Of a DNA stretch of 63,489 nt, positions 12,795-21,100 are shown one piece after another. Position numbers and translations under genes: made by a program. How positions within the stretch are numbered: position 1 is the first letter of the stretch; every line of letters begins with the position of its first letter. The stretch comes from Nocardioides guangzhouensis. Its GTDB lineage: Bacteria; Actinomycetota; Actinomycetes; Propionibacteriales; Nocardioidaceae. Under the pieces are notes generated by a model, which made no database searches, was not told the origin of the DNA, and saw only the letters and a program-made list of their open reading frames with translations. The DNA is taken from positions 1 through 63,489 of the forward strand of contig NZ_SDKM01000029.1 of the NCBI RefSeq assembly GCF_004519545.1, in the 5' to 3' direction.

Positions 12795-14345
12795 TCAGCC
12801 CTGGCGGGCCTGCATCTTGATCCGGTTGGTGAGCTCCGAGACCTGGTTGAACACCGAGCGGCGCTCGGCGAGCAGCTGGTTGATCTTGCGGTCGGCGTAC
12901 ATCACGGTCGTGTGGTCGCGGTTGCCGAACTGGGCGCCGATCTTGGGCAGCGACAGGTCCGTGAGCTCGCGGCAGAGGTACATGGCGATCTGCCGGCCCT
13001 GGACGAGGTGCCGGCCACGGCTCGGTCCGGTGAGGTCCTCGATGGAGACCCCGAAGTACGCCGCGGTCTGGGCGATGATCGCCGCGGCGGTGATCTCGGG
13101 CTCGCCGCCCTCGGGGATCAGGTCCTTGAGCACGATCTCGGCCAGGGTCAGGTCGACCTCCTGGCGGTTGAGGCTCGCGAAGGCGGTGACCCGGATCAGG
13201 GCGCCCTCGAGCTCGCGGATGTTGGTCTGGATCTTGCTGGCGATGAACTCCAGCACCTCCGGCGGCGCGGTCATCCGCTCGATCGCGGCCTTCTTGCGGA
13301 GGATCGCGATGCGGGTCTCCAGGTCCGGTGGCTGGACGTCGGTGATCAGACCCCACTCGAACCGGCTGCGGAGGCGGTCCTCGAGCTGGTCGAGCCGCTT
13401 GGGCGCGCGGTCGGAGGTCAGCACGATCTGCTTGTTCGCGTTGTGCAGCGCGTTGAAGGTGTGGAAGAACTCCTCCTGCGTCTGCGTCTTGCCCTCGAGG
13501 AACTGGATGTCGTCGATGAGGAGGACGTCGACCTCGCGGTAGCGGCGCTGGAAGGTCTCGGGCCGCTTGTCCTTGATCGCGTTGATGAACTCGTTGGTGA
13601 ACTCCTCGGAGGAGACGTACCTCACCTTGGCGCCACGGTAGAGCGAGCGGACGTAGTGTCCGATCGCGTGCAGCAGGTGGGTCTTGCCGAGCCCGGAGTC
13701 GCCGTAGACCAGAAGTGGGTTGTAGGCCTTGCCCGGTGCCTCGGCGACTGCGACGGCGGCGGCATGGGGGAACCGGTTGGAGGAGCCGATCACGAAGCTC
13801 TCGAAGATGTACTTCGGGTTGAGCCGGGTCTCGAGGGCGCTGGGCGGCTCGACGGTGGTGACCGGCGGCATCTGTGTCGACATGTCGACAAGGTGACTTG
13901 TCGTTCCGGAGGGCATCCCGTCGCGGCGGGCCAGGGCGTCGCTGTCGATGTCACGGTCCAGCCGGCTGTCGAGCTCCCGCTCGAGGCCGTGGTCCCCACG
14001 CTCTCGGTCGAGGCCGCGGGCGCGCTCCCGGTCGAGGTCTGGCTCGTCGTGACCGAGCGAGTCGTCGAGCTGTGGGTTGACCGTGACCGCGATCCGGATC
14101 TGCTGGCCGAACGCGTGGGTGAGGGAGTCCTCGAGACGGGTGCGCAGCCGGCCCTCGAGCTGCTGCCGGGTGAACTCGTTGGGCACCGCGATGATCGCCG
14201 TGTGCTCGTGCAGGGTGACCGGCTGGCTGGTGCGGAGCCAGGCCCGGTGGTTGGGCTGCAGGTCCTCGACCAGGGTGTGCCACACCTCGTTCAGGTCGGC
14301 GCCGGGGCTCGTGGTCGGTCCCTGGGCTCCGTCGGTGCTGTCCAC
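12795..14345 (-). CDS. dnaA: chromosomal replication initiator DnaA
   Basis: A 516-residue AAA+ initiator that binds DnaA boxes at oriC and melts the origin. Domain I (about 18-90) is followed by an acidic/Arg-rich variable domain II (about 95-150, rich in DRER/LDRE repeats). Domain III has Walker A GDSGLGKT (215-222), Walker B LLIDDIQFLEGK and sensor I ILTSDR-like IVLTSDRAPK. Domain IV carries the DnaA signature GNRDHTTVMYADRKI. GTG 14345 is preceded by a GGAGAG site. It runs away from rpmH, and the oriC region lies downstream. DnaA-box-like sites upstream suggest autoregulation. Confidence 0.98.
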   Translation of the reverse strand: MDSTDGAQGPTTSPGADLNEVWHTLVEDLQPNHRAWLRTSQPVTLHEHTAIIAVPNEFTRQQLEGRLRTRLEDSLTHAFGQQIRIAVTVNPQLDDSLGHDEPDLDRERARGLDRERGDHGLERELDSRLDRDIDSDALARRDGMPSGTTSHLVDMSTQMPPVTTVEPPSALETRLNPKYIFESFVIGSSNRFPHAAAVAVAEAPGKAYNPLLVYGDSGLGKTHLLHAIGHYVRSLYRGAKVRYVSSEEFTNEFINAIKDKRPETFQRRYREVDVLLIDDIQFLEGKTQTQEEFFHTFNALHNANKQIVLTSDRAPKRLDQLEDRLRSRFEWGLITDVQPPDLETRIAILRKKAAIERMTAPPEVLEFIASKIQTNIRELEGALIRVTAFASLNRQEVDLTLAEIVLKDLIPEGGEPEITAAAIIAQTAAYFGVSIEDLTGPSRGRHLVQGRQIAMYLCRELTDLSLPKIGAQFGNRDHTTVMYADRKINQLLAERRSVFNQVSELTNRIKMQARQG

Positions 14346-14526
14346 GCAGGCTCTCCCGCTCCATTGCTCGTTCGGCGACGGCCGGTGCTGCCGCCCGCCT
14401 TGTGGTCCACAACTTTGTCCACAGGTTGTGAACGCGGGTCCTCCTTGTGGAGAACCCTCCCCCGAGAGGACCACCGGGACCGGATTCTGTAGCGTTCCTG
14501 CTGCTCAGAGGCCCTTTTCGAGCCGA

Positions 14527-14542
14527 TGTGACCGGGGTCACA
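14527..14542. promoter_or_regulatory. CRP-family operator-like palindrome
   Basis: TGTGACCGGGGTCACA is a perfect 16-bp palindrome matching the TGTGA-N6-TCACA consensus of cAMP-receptor-type regulators (Mycobacterium Crp, Corynebacterium GlxR). It is 182 bp upstream of the dnaA GTG and about 114 bp upstream of the rpmH -35 element, so it could affect either gene. No CRP gene is in this window. Binding is inferred from the motif only. Confidence 0.55.
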
Positions 14543-14655
14543 CTGAGCGGAGGAAGCGCTGGTCCCGGGGGTGCTGGGGAACCTCGGAACAGCGAAGGTA
14601 ACCCGCGCCGCGGCCGCGGATCAACCCGTCATCCACAGGTTGAGGGTCGGTCGGT

Positions 14656-14685
14656 TTGACCCTCTCTGAACCCAACGCGTACCGT
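14656..14685 (+). promoter_or_regulatory. rpmH promoter
   Basis: A -35 TTGACC (14656-14661) and -10 TACCGT (14680-14685) with an 18-bp spacer form a good housekeeping sigma promoter facing rpmH. The leader would be about 160 nt. It lies right after the DnaA-box-like site at 14629-14637. Confidence 0.65.
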
Positions 14686-14850
14686 TACTTGGTCGCACCC
14701 GGTGTCGACCGGTGCCGCATGTCCACGAACACCCCTGCAGGGGCGTGCGTGGGTGGGCGGTGCCAGCCGAACGCGCTGCCCCTCTCACCTCGGGCACCGG
14801 GCGTGGGCATCCCTGAAAATGACGATCTGATCCCGCATCGGAGAACCGCC

Positions 14851-14988
14851 GTGAGCAAGCGTACGTACCAGCCGAACAACCGCCGCCGTCACAAGGTGCA
14901 CGGTTTCCGCCTGCGCATGCGCACCCGCGCCGGCCGCGCCATCCTGTCCTCGCGCCGCCGCAAGGGCCGCAGCAAGCTCGCCGTCTGA
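14851..14988 (+). CDS. rpmH: 50S ribosomal protein L34
   Basis: A 45-residue, very basic ribosomal protein of the large subunit. It reads MSKRTYQPNNRRRHKVHGFR and ends GRAILSSRRRKGRSKLAV, the full-length L34 pattern. GTG 14851 has GGAGAA 8 nt upstream. It heads the rpmH-rnpA-yidD-yidC-jag-rsmG run and is divergent from dnaA. Confidence 0.97.
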   Translation: MSKRTYQPNNRRRHKVHGFRLRMRTRAGRAILSSRRRKGRSKLAV

Positions 14989-15010
14989 TCGACCGCGACT
15001 CCGCGCGGCC

Positions 15011-15346
15011 TTGCTGCCCCGGGCGCACCGGCTCACCGCGGGCGGTGACTTTCGCCGGGCCACCCGCGAGGGGCGCCGCGCCGGCTGCACCACCCTGGTG
15101 GTGCACCTGCTGGTGACGCCGGGCACCGACCCCGCTCGGGTGGGGTTCGTGGTGAGCAAGGCCGTGGGGAACGCCGTCACCCGCAACCGCGTGCAACGCC
15201 GACTCCGCCACCTGGCCCGGGAGCACCTCGCGTCGCTCCCGGGCTCTGCTGTGCTCGTGGTGCGGGCGCTGCCACCGGCCGCCGTTGCGTCGTACGCGGA
15301 ACTCGGCGCCGACCTGGACCGTTGTCTGGGGCGGGTGAGCGCGTGA
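15011..15346 (+). CDS. rnpA: ribonuclease P protein component
   Basis: A 111-residue protein subunit that helps the RNase P ribozyme process tRNA 5' leaders. It starts at TTG 15011 (LLPRAHRLTAGGDFRRATRE) and contains the RNase P signature around VGNAVTRNRVQRRLRHL. The TTG start is supported by the family N-terminus. It ends in GTGA, sharing bases with the yidD start, so the two are translationally coupled. Length is normal for Actinobacteria. Confidence 0.94.
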   Translation: MLPRAHRLTAGGDFRRATREGRRAGCTTLVVHLLVTPGTDPARVGFVVSKAVGNAVTRNRVQRRLRHLAREHLASLPGSAVLVVRALPPAAVASYAELGADLDRCLGRVSA

Positions 15347-15579
15347 AGTACCCCCTGATCTGGTTCCTCAAGGCCTACCGGCTGTTCATCAGCCCGCTCT
15401 ACGGGCAGGTCTGTCGCTACCACCCGAGCTGCTCCGCCTACGCCCTCGAGGCGGTGACCGTGCACGGCAGCATCCGCGGCAGCTGGCTCGCCGTACGTCG
15501 ACTGGCGCGGTGCCACCCGTGGGCCGCCGGCGGCTACGACCCCGTTCCCACCCGCACGACCCCCACAAGAGGAGTCTGA
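15343..15579 (+). CDS. yidD: YidD membrane protein insertion efficiency factor
   Basis: A 78-residue protein thought to assist YidC/Sec-dependent insertion of inner-membrane proteins. It reads KYPLIWFLKAYRLFISPLYG then CRYHPSCSAYALEAVTVHG and CHPWAAGGYDPVP, with the conserved cysteine/histidine pattern RYHPSCSxYA. GTG 15343 overlaps the rnpA stop. An earlier GTG at 15322 would only extend into rnpA. yidC starts at once after the yidD stop (TGAGTG). Confidence 0.93.
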   Translation: MKYPLIWFLKAYRLFISPLYGQVCRYHPSCSAYALEAVTVHGSIRGSWLAVRRLARCHPWAAGGYDPVPTRTTPTRGV

Positions 15580-16557
15580 GTGTCCTTCTTCGGCGCCATC
15601 GGCAGCTTCATCATGCAGCCGCTGTACTACATCATCTCGGTGATCCTGGTCGGCTGGCACAACTTGTGGAGCCTGATCCTCGACCCGGCCTCCGGTGCCG
15701 CGTGGGCGCTCTCGATCGTGGGCCTGACGCTGGTCATCCGGGCCGCGCTCATCCCGCTGTTCGTCAAGCAGATCAAGTCGTCGCGGAACATGCAGCTGCT
15801 GCAGCCCAAGGTGAAGGAGCTGCAGAAGAAGTACGGCCACGACCGTGAGCGCCTCGCTCAGGAGACCATGGCGCTGTACAAGGAGGCCGGCACCAACCCG
15901 TTCGCCTCCTGCCTGCCGATCCTGCTGCAGATGCCGATCTTCTTCGCGCTGTTCCGGCTGCTCGACCAGGCCGCGAAGTTCGGCAAGGCACACGGGGTGC
16001 TGGACGCCGAGCAGGCCCAGCAGTTCGCGGAGGCGAAGCTCTTCGGGAAGGTGCCGCTGTCCGCGACCTTCCTCACCGCCGACGGGGACCGCGCGGTCCA
16101 GGTCATGGCGCTGGTGCTGGTCGCGGCCATGCTGGTGACCACCTTCCTCACGCAGCGTCAGCTGATGACGAAGAACATGCCGGAGTCCGCCCTGACCGGC
16201 CCGTACGCGCAGCAGCAGAAGATGCTGCTGTACGTGCTCCCCGTGGTGTTCGCGGTGGGCGGTGTCGCGTTCCCGATCGGTGTCCTCATCTACTGGACCG
16301 TGTCGAACCTCTGGACCATGGGTCAGCAGTTCTACGTCATCCGCCGCAACCCGGCTCCGGGCACGCCGGCAGCCAAGGCGAAGGCCGAGCGCGACGCGCA
16401 CCGGGCGGCGCGCAAGGGCATCACGCTCGAGACGCACACCGCCACGGAGACCGTCGAGGAGACGGAGCAGGAGCAGCGCCCGGCACAGCGGCAGCAGCCG
16501 AAGAAGCAGTCGCGTAGCCAGCGGTCGAAGAAGCAGCCGCCGAAGAAGAGTCCCTGA
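15580..16557 (+). CDS. yidC: membrane protein insertase YidC/Oxa1
   Basis: A 325-residue insertase that integrates membrane proteins with or without SecYEG. It is the short Gram-positive-type form without the large periplasmic domain. Hydrophobic helices lie at about 18-38, 42-65, 103-125, 168-188 and 213-240. The hydrophilic-groove Arg is in VGLTLVIRAALIPLFVKQ, and QMPIFFALFRLL is typical. The C-terminal ~70 residues are Lys/Arg/Gln-rich (KKQSRSQRSKKQPPKKSP), suited to ribosome contact. GTG 15580 follows an AAGAGGAG site. Confidence 0.96.
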   Translation: MSFFGAIGSFIMQPLYYIISVILVGWHNLWSLILDPASGAAWALSIVGLTLVIRAALIPLFVKQIKSSRNMQLLQPKVKELQKKYGHDRERLAQETMALYKEAGTNPFASCLPILLQMPIFFALFRLLDQAAKFGKAHGVLDAEQAQQFAEAKLFGKVPLSATFLTADGDRAVQVMALVLVAAMLVTTFLTQRQLMTKNMPESALTGPYAQQQKMLLYVLPVVFAVGGVAFPIGVLIYWTVSNLWTMGQQFYVIRRNPAPGTPAAKAKAERDAHRAARKGITLETHTATETVEETEQEQRPAQRQQPKKQSRSQRSKKQPPKKSP

Positions 16558-16610
16558 CCCGGACCAGTCCCCGAACCGAGTATTCCGAACCACCGCACCA
16601 AGGAGAAGAA

Positions 16611-17108
16611 GTGAGCGAGGAAGAGAACCCCGCCACCGAGCGTCCCAGCCGGATCCAGCGCCTCGAGCAGGAGGGCGACATCGCGGCTGACTACCTCGAG
16701 GAGCTCCTCGACATCGCCGACGTGGATGGCGACCTGGACATGGACGTGGAGGGCGACCGGGCCGCGGTCGCGATCCTGGGCAGCGACCTGGACCAGCTGA
16801 TCGGCCCGAAGGGCGAAGTGCTGGAGGCGCTGCAGGAGCTGACCCGCCTGGCCGTCTACCGGGAGACCGGTGAGCGCTCCCGGTTGATGCTGGACATCGG
16901 TGGGCACCGCGCCGCGCAGCGTGAGGCGCTGGTGAAGCTGGCCGAGGAGACCGTGGCCGCGGTCAAGGACTCCGGCGAGCCGGTGTCCCTGGACCCGATG
17001 TCCCCGTTCGAGCGCAAGGTCGTCCACGACGCCGTTGCCGCCGCTGGCTGCACCTCGGAGTCGGAGGGCGTCGAGCCACGGCGGTACGTCGTGGTGCTAC
17101 CGGGCTGA
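16611..17108 (+). CDS. jag: Jag/SpoIIIJ-associated KH-R3H RNA-binding protein
   Basis: A 165-residue protein with a KH domain (about 60-130, including AAVAILGSDLDQLIGPKGEV) and a C-terminal R3H domain (about 120-163, SPFERKVVHDAVAAAG...PRRYVVVLPG). The N-terminal ~25 residues are acidic. Jag proteins partner YidC and bind RNA, and the Mycobacterium homologue is Rv3920c in the same place. ATG/GTG context: GTG 16611 follows an AAGGAGAAGA site. The exact role in this organism is not known. Confidence 0.92.
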   Translation: MSEEENPATERPSRIQRLEQEGDIAADYLEELLDIADVDGDLDMDVEGDRAAVAILGSDLDQLIGPKGEVLEALQELTRLAVYRETGERSRLMLDIGGHRAAQREALVKLAEETVAAVKDSGEPVSLDPMSPFERKVVHDAVAAAGCTSESEGVEPRRYVVVLPG

Positions 17109-17114
17109 GCCTGA

Positions 17115-17855
17115 ATGGGGTCCGACGTTTCACGTGAAACACCCTCCTCTCCCCCCGGTACTCCGGAGGTGGCGGGGAGGGTGTTCTCGTCTGCCCGCCG
17201 ATCGCTGGCGGAGGCGTACGTCGCCTCCCTCGCCGACGCCGGGGTGGTCCGCGGACTGATCGGTCCGCGGGAGGTGCCCCGGCTGTGGGAGCGCCATGTC
17301 CTGAACTGCGCCGTGCTCGGGGAGGCGATCCCGGAGGACAGCGCGGTCTGCGACATCGGCAGCGGAGCCGGCCTGCCTGGCCTGGTGCTGGCGATCGCGC
17401 GCCCGGATCTGCGGGTCACGCTGGTGGAACCGCTGCTGCGCCGGACGACGTACCTGTCGGAGGTCGTGGCTGACCTCGGTCTCGACCAGGTCGAGGTGGT
17501 GCGCGGGCGTGCGGAGGCCCTGCACGGCGAGCGCACCTTCGACGTGGTGACCTCCCGCGCGGTCGCGCCGCTGGGCCGGCTGCTGGACTGGTCGATGCCC
17601 CTGGTGGCACCCACCGGCGCGCTGGTGGCGATGAAGGGGTCGTCGGTGAGTGACGAGATCGAGGCTGCGGAGCCGGAGCTGACCCGGTGGGGCTGCGCCG
17701 TTCCGGAGGTGGTCGAGCTCGGCGCAGACGTGGTTTCTCCACCGACCCGGGTCCTTCGGGTGGCTTGGGCGGACCCCGGGAAGGTACGTTATGGCGGCGC
17801 GCGGGGGCAGTCCCGACCCCGTCGTTCGACGAAGTCTCGCGGGCGAAAGGCATGA
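17115..17855 (+). CDS. rsmG: 16S rRNA (guanine-527-N7) methyltransferase
   Basis: A 246-residue SAM-dependent methyltransferase (GidB family) that modifies G527 of 16S rRNA. Loss of the enzyme gives low-level streptomycin resistance in other bacteria. The SAM motif is VCDIGSGAGLPGLVLAIARP at about residues 75-94, followed by VTLVEPLLRRTTYL. VTSRAVAPL is the usual catalytic region. ATG 17115 lies six bases after the jag stop. The N-terminus contains VSRET encoded by parS and appears non-conserved. The C-terminus is a basic tail (GQSRPRRSTKSRGRKA). Confidence 0.95.
   Translation: MGSDVSRETPSSPPGTPEVAGRVFSSARRSLAEAYVASLADAGVVRGLIGPREVPRLWERHVLNCAVLGEAIPEDSAVCDIGSGAGLPGLVLAIARPDLRVTLVEPLLRRTTYLSEVVADLGLDQVEVVRGRAEALHGERTFDVVTSRAVAPLGRLLDWSMPLVAPTGALVAMKGSSVSDEIEAAEPELTRWGCAVPEVVELGADVVSPPTRVLRVAWADPGKVRYGGARGQSRPRRSTKSRGRKA
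17127..17140. promoter_or_regulatory. parS site inside rsmG
   Basis: GTTTCACGTGAAAC is the perfect core palindrome of bacterial parS, the centromere bound by ParB. It lies within the first codons of rsmG and is translated as VSRET. It is about 1.8 kb from parB and 4.6 kb from oriC. Confidence 0.95.
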
Positions 17856-17856
17856 C

Positions 17857-18960
17857 GTGACGGATCCCTTCGACCCTTCCGGTCCCCGGCCCGATCAGGA
17901 CTTTTCCACCGGTCCAGAACCCACCCCTGAGCGTGGTTTTCCACAGGGCGGGCCAGTTCATCCACAGGAGCCGGCTCACGTGGTTTCACGTGAAACATCG
18001 GTTTCGAGCCCCACGTTCGTGGTTCGCACGGCCGCCGATGTCGCCGCCGCGGCCGGCGGCTACGGCGACGAGACGACGCCGTTGGCGCGTGCCGCCGAGC
18101 ACTCGGTGCTGGCCCGGCAGCCCTTCGGTGATCGCCCCAGGCTGCGCCGTCCGGACGGAACTCGGGTCATGGTGGTGGCCAACCAGAAGGGTGGCGTCGG
18201 CAAGACCACGACGACTGTCAACCTGGCGGCCGCCCTCACCCAGCTCGGCCAGAGCGTCCTGGTGGTCGACCTCGACCCGCAGGGCAACGCCTCGACCGCC
18301 CTGTCGGTCGACCACCACCGGGGCACGCCGTCGACGTACGACCTGCTCGTCAACGGGGCCACCCTCGAGGAGGTCGTCACCGACAGCCCCGAGGTCGAGG
18401 GCCTGGCCGTCGTGCCCGCCACGATCGACCTGGCCGGGGCCGAGATCGAGCTGGTCTCGGTGGTCGCGCGGGAGAGTCGCCTCCAGAAGGCACTCGCGGC
18501 GCACCCCCGGGTCGGTAGCGCGGAGGAGGCTGGCGAGGACCGGTTCGACTACGTCCTCATCGACTGCCCGCCCTCGCTCGGCCTGCTCACCCTCAACGCC
18601 CTCGTCGCGGGCGTCGAGATGCTGATCCCGATCCAGGCGGAGTACTACGCCCTCGAGGGCCTCGGCCAGCTCCTCGAGACCGTCGAGATGGTGCGCAAGC
18701 ACCTCAACCAGCGGCTCGAGGTCTCGACCATCCTGATCACCATGTACGACGCCCGCACCCGACTCGCGGCCGGAGTCGCCCAAGAGGTCCGCGACCACTT
18801 CGGGGACACGGTGCTGCGGACGGCGATCCCCCGTTCCGTGCGGGTCTCGGAGGCGCCCTCGTACGGCCAGACCGTGATGACCTACGATCCGGGCTCGTCA
18901 GGAGCGCTCAGCTACCTGGAGGCGGCACGCGAGATGGCAGGCAAGGGAGTGGGCGCATGA
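17857..18960 (+). CDS. parA: chromosome partitioning ATPase ParA
   Basis: A 367-residue Walker-type ATPase that drives segregation of ParB-bound origins. Walker A is the deviant NQKGGVGKTTTTVNLA at about residue 110. Walker A', VVDLDPQGNASTALSV, and Walker B, DYVLIDCPPSLGLLTLNAL, follow. The ~100-residue N-terminal extension is low complexity and includes VVSRETS from the second parS. GTG 17857 lies one base after the rsmG stop. The stop overlaps parB in ATGA. A shorter start downstream cannot be excluded, because the N-terminus is not conserved. Confidence 0.95.
   Translation: MTDPFDPSGPRPDQDFSTGPEPTPERGFPQGGPVHPQEPAHVVSRETSVSSPTFVVRTAADVAAAAGGYGDETTPLARAAEHSVLARQPFGDRPRLRRPDGTRVMVVANQKGGVGKTTTTVNLAAALTQLGQSVLVVDLDPQGNASTALSVDHHRGTPSTYDLLVNGATLEEVVTDSPEVEGLAVVPATIDLAGAEIELVSVVARESRLQKALAAHPRVGSAEEAGEDRFDYVLIDCPPSLGLLTLNALVAGVEMLIPIQAEYYALEGLGQLLETVEMVRKHLNQRLEVSTILITMYDARTRLAAGVAQEVRDHFGDTVLRTAIPRSVRVSEAPSYGQTVMTYDPGSSGALSYLEAAREMAGKGVGA
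17983..17996. promoter_or_regulatory. parS site inside parA
   Basis: A second perfect GTTTCACGTGAAAC, extended by a matching A at 17997. It lies 856 bp from the first and in the same relation to coding sequence: again it encodes VSRET in the variable N-terminus of the protein. Confidence 0.95.
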
Positions 18961-19970
18961 ACGAGAAGCGACGCGGACTGGGCCGGGGGCTCGGGGCGTT
19001 GATCCCCACCGCCCCAGTCGAGGGGGAGCAGGCCGGCGCGGCCACTCCGGTGACCTTCTCGACGACGCTGACCGCCCCGCGTGACGGTTCCCTCGGTGGT
19101 GGCACGGACGGAGCCGGGTACGGCGCCGCGGCCCAGCCCGCGCCCCAGGCCGTTGCCGGGGCCTACTTCCAGGAGGTCCCGCTCGCCTCGATCACCCCGA
19201 ACCCTCGCCAGCCGCGCCAGGTGTTCGAGGAGGAGGCCATGGAGGAGCTGGTCTTCTCCATCAAGGAGGTCGGCCTCCTCCAGCCCGTGGTGGTCCGTCG
19301 GCTGGACGGGGACTCCTTCGAGCTGATCATGGGCGAGCGCCGCTGGCGTGCCTCCCAGCAGGCGGGGCTGGACACCATCCCCGCGATCGTGCGCCAGACC
19401 GACGACAACGACATGCTGCGGGACGCGCTGCTGGAGAACCTCCACCGTTCCCAGCTGAACCCGCTGGAGGAGGCGGCGGCCTACCAGCAGATGCTGGAGG
19501 ACTTCGGCTGCACGCACGAGGAGCTGGCCGGCCGGATCGGCCGCTCGCGGCCGCAGATCAGCAACACGCTGCGGCTGCTCAAGCTCTCCCCGGCCGTGCA
19601 GCGCCGGGTCGCCGCCGGCGTGCTCTCCGCCGGCCACGCCCGGTCGCTGCTGGCGATCGAGAACCCCGACGTCCAGGACCGGCTCGCCCAGCGCGTGGTC
19701 GCCGAGGGGATCAGCGTCCGCGGCCTCGAGGAGATCGTCGCGGTCGGGGACCATGGCTCCGACCAGCCCCGCCCGGCGCGCCGCAACAAGCCCACCGCCC
19801 CCGGCCTGGTCGACCTCGCGGAGCGCCTGTCCGACCGCCTGGAGACCCGGGTCAAGGTCGACCTCGGCCGCGCCAAGGGCAAGATCACGGTCGAGTTCGC
19901 CTCGCTCGAGGACCTGCAGCGGATCGTCGACATCATGGACCCGCGCAACCGGCGCGACCGCCCGATCTGA
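18957..19970 (+). CDS. parB: chromosome partitioning protein ParB
   Basis: A 337-residue CTPase clamp that binds parS and spreads along DNA. The N-terminus MNEKRRGLGRGLGALIP is the ParA-interacting motif. The ParB/Sulfiredoxin-like CTP-binding domain reads VPLASITPNPRQPRQVFEEE and ELIMGERRWRASQQAGLD, with the Arg box GERRWRA. The ENLHRSQLNPLEEAAAYQQM segment leads into the HTH (RIGRSRPQISNTLRLLKLS). The C-terminal dimerisation domain ends RRDRPI. ATG 18957 overlaps the parA stop. Confidence 0.97.
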   Translation: MNEKRRGLGRGLGALIPTAPVEGEQAGAATPVTFSTTLTAPRDGSLGGGTDGAGYGAAAQPAPQAVAGAYFQEVPLASITPNPRQPRQVFEEEAMEELVFSIKEVGLLQPVVVRRLDGDSFELIMGERRWRASQQAGLDTIPAIVRQTDDNDMLRDALLENLHRSQLNPLEEAAAYQQMLEDFGCTHEELAGRIGRSRPQISNTLRLLKLSPAVQRRVAAGVLSAGHARSLLAIENPDVQDRLAQRVVAEGISVRGLEEIVAVGDHGSDQPRPARRNKPTAPGLVDLAERLSDRLETRVKVDLGRAKGKITVEFASLEDLQRIVDIMDPRNRRDRPI

Positions 19971-20296
19971 GCCGAGACACCGGGCCCGGCCGGGACGGCT
20001 GACCGATCACTCCGCCCGACCGGTCCGGATGACGGTTCCGGCCCCCGGTGCAGATCCGAGGGCGAAGGTCCGGCCCGACGCGGATCCGGCCCGCGGGCCC
20101 TCGGGGCCCGACGCGCTGACTGTCGGCCTGGGCCCACGGCCGCCACACGACCCCACGATGGCTCCATGTCGACAAAGCGACAAGGCCTCGTATCCATAGC
20201 CAGTGGCGAACGGTCACGTAGAACTGGCGCTTCCTGCACGGAACGTCGAGTGAACAGCGCTGGGCTCACGAGGTGACGAGTGGAGCCGGCGTCCCG
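19971..20296. other. intergenic region after parB, no gene seen
   Basis: These 326 bp lie between the convergent parB and acyltransferase genes. GC-rich partial palindromes (for example GCCCGCGGGC near 20090) could end transcription, but no clear hairpin with unique placement is visible. I see no RNA gene or supported frame. Confidence 0.5.
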
Positions 20297-21067
20297 TCAG
20301 CCCTTGGCGGCGCGGCGCTGGGCCCGCCGGGCGGCTCGCTCCCGCTTCTCGGCGGCGTCGAGGGCGGCCGCCTCCTCGAGCGTCGGCGCGGACCCACCGT
20401 ACGACGCGGGGAGCCACCAGGAGCCCGGTGGCTGCTCGTCGGCGGGGTAGTCCCGGATCACCTGGTCGAGCAGCGCCTCCAGGGCGGCCTTCAGCTCGGC
20501 AGTCTCGGCGACCGGATCCTCCCCGGTCGGGCGGAGAGGCTCACCGACCGCGATCGCGATCGTCTTGCCCCGGGAAAAGTCCTTGGGATGGTCCTTGGTG
20601 ATCATGCGATGCGTTCCCCACATGACCACCGGCAGCAGGGGTACCTGCGCCTCGGCGGCGATCCGGACCGCGCCGGTCTTGATCTCCTTGACCACGAACG
20701 CGCGGGAGATGGTGGCCTCCGGGAAGATCCCGACCGCCTCGCCCTCACGGAGGTAGCGCACCGCCTCGTGGTACGACGCGATGCCCTCGCCACGGTCGAC
20801 CTCGATGTGGTGCAGCGACCGCATCAGCGGACCCGCCACCGGGTGGTCGAAGATCTCCTTCTTCGCCATGAACCGGACCAGCCGGCGCGACGGACGCGCC
20901 GCGAGCCCGCCGAAGACGAAGTCGGCGTACCCGATGTGGTTGCAGGCGAGCAGCACACCGCCCTCGCGCGGCACGTGCTCGGTGCCGGAGAGCCGGAACT
21001 TGATGCCGAGCGCCCGGAAGGAGGCCAGCGCGGTGAGGATGATCGGCGGGTAGGTCAGGTCACGCAC
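20297..21067 (-). CDS. PlsC-type 1-acyl-glycerol-3-phosphate acyltransferase
   Basis: A 256-residue lysophospholipid acyltransferase of the PlsC family, probably making phosphatidic acid from lysophosphatidate at the membrane. The HX4D motif appears as NHIGYADF at about 43-50, and the substrate-binding motif as FPEATISR near 115. A further conserved block is LLPVVMWGTHRM. The C-terminal ~60 residues are charged and Ala/Arg-rich and probably disordered. It is one of several PlsC paralogues usual in Actinobacteria, so the exact acyl acceptor is not certain. It is followed upstream by the D-Ala ligase gene on the same strand with a 33-bp gap. Confidence 0.85.
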   Translation of the reverse strand: MRDLTYPPIILTALASFRALGIKFRLSGTEHVPREGGVLLACNHIGYADFVFGGLAARPSRRLVRFMAKKEIFDHPVAGPLMRSLHHIEVDRGEGIASYHEAVRYLREGEAVGIFPEATISRAFVVKEIKTGAVRIAAEAQVPLLPVVMWGTHRMITKDHPKDFSRGKTIAIAVGEPLRPTGEDPVAETAELKAALEALLDQVIRDYPADEQPPGSWWLPASYGGSAPTLEEAAALDAAEKRERAARRAQRRAAKG

Positions 21068-21100
21068 GCGGGGGCTCCTGGGGGAAGGTTTCCGGAAACG

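Larger units (their letters stand above)
14346..14850. promoter_or_regulatory. dnaA-rpmH divergent control region
   Basis: This 505-bp non-coding gap separates divergent dnaA and rpmH. DnaA-box-like sites occur at 14415-14423 (perfect TTGTCCACA), 14446-14454 (TGTGGAGAA), 14403-14411 (TGGTCCACA) and 14629-14637 (TCATCCACA). They fit DnaA autoregulation or a second part of a bipartite origin. A CRP-type palindrome lies at 14527-14542 and an rpmH promoter at 14656-14685. I see no gene inside. Confidence 0.75.

Noticed and set aside
12117..14492. Long plus-strand frame opposite dnaA and the origin
   Set aside because: Antisense of dnaA. It also crosses the DnaA-box region and palindrome and shows no domain.
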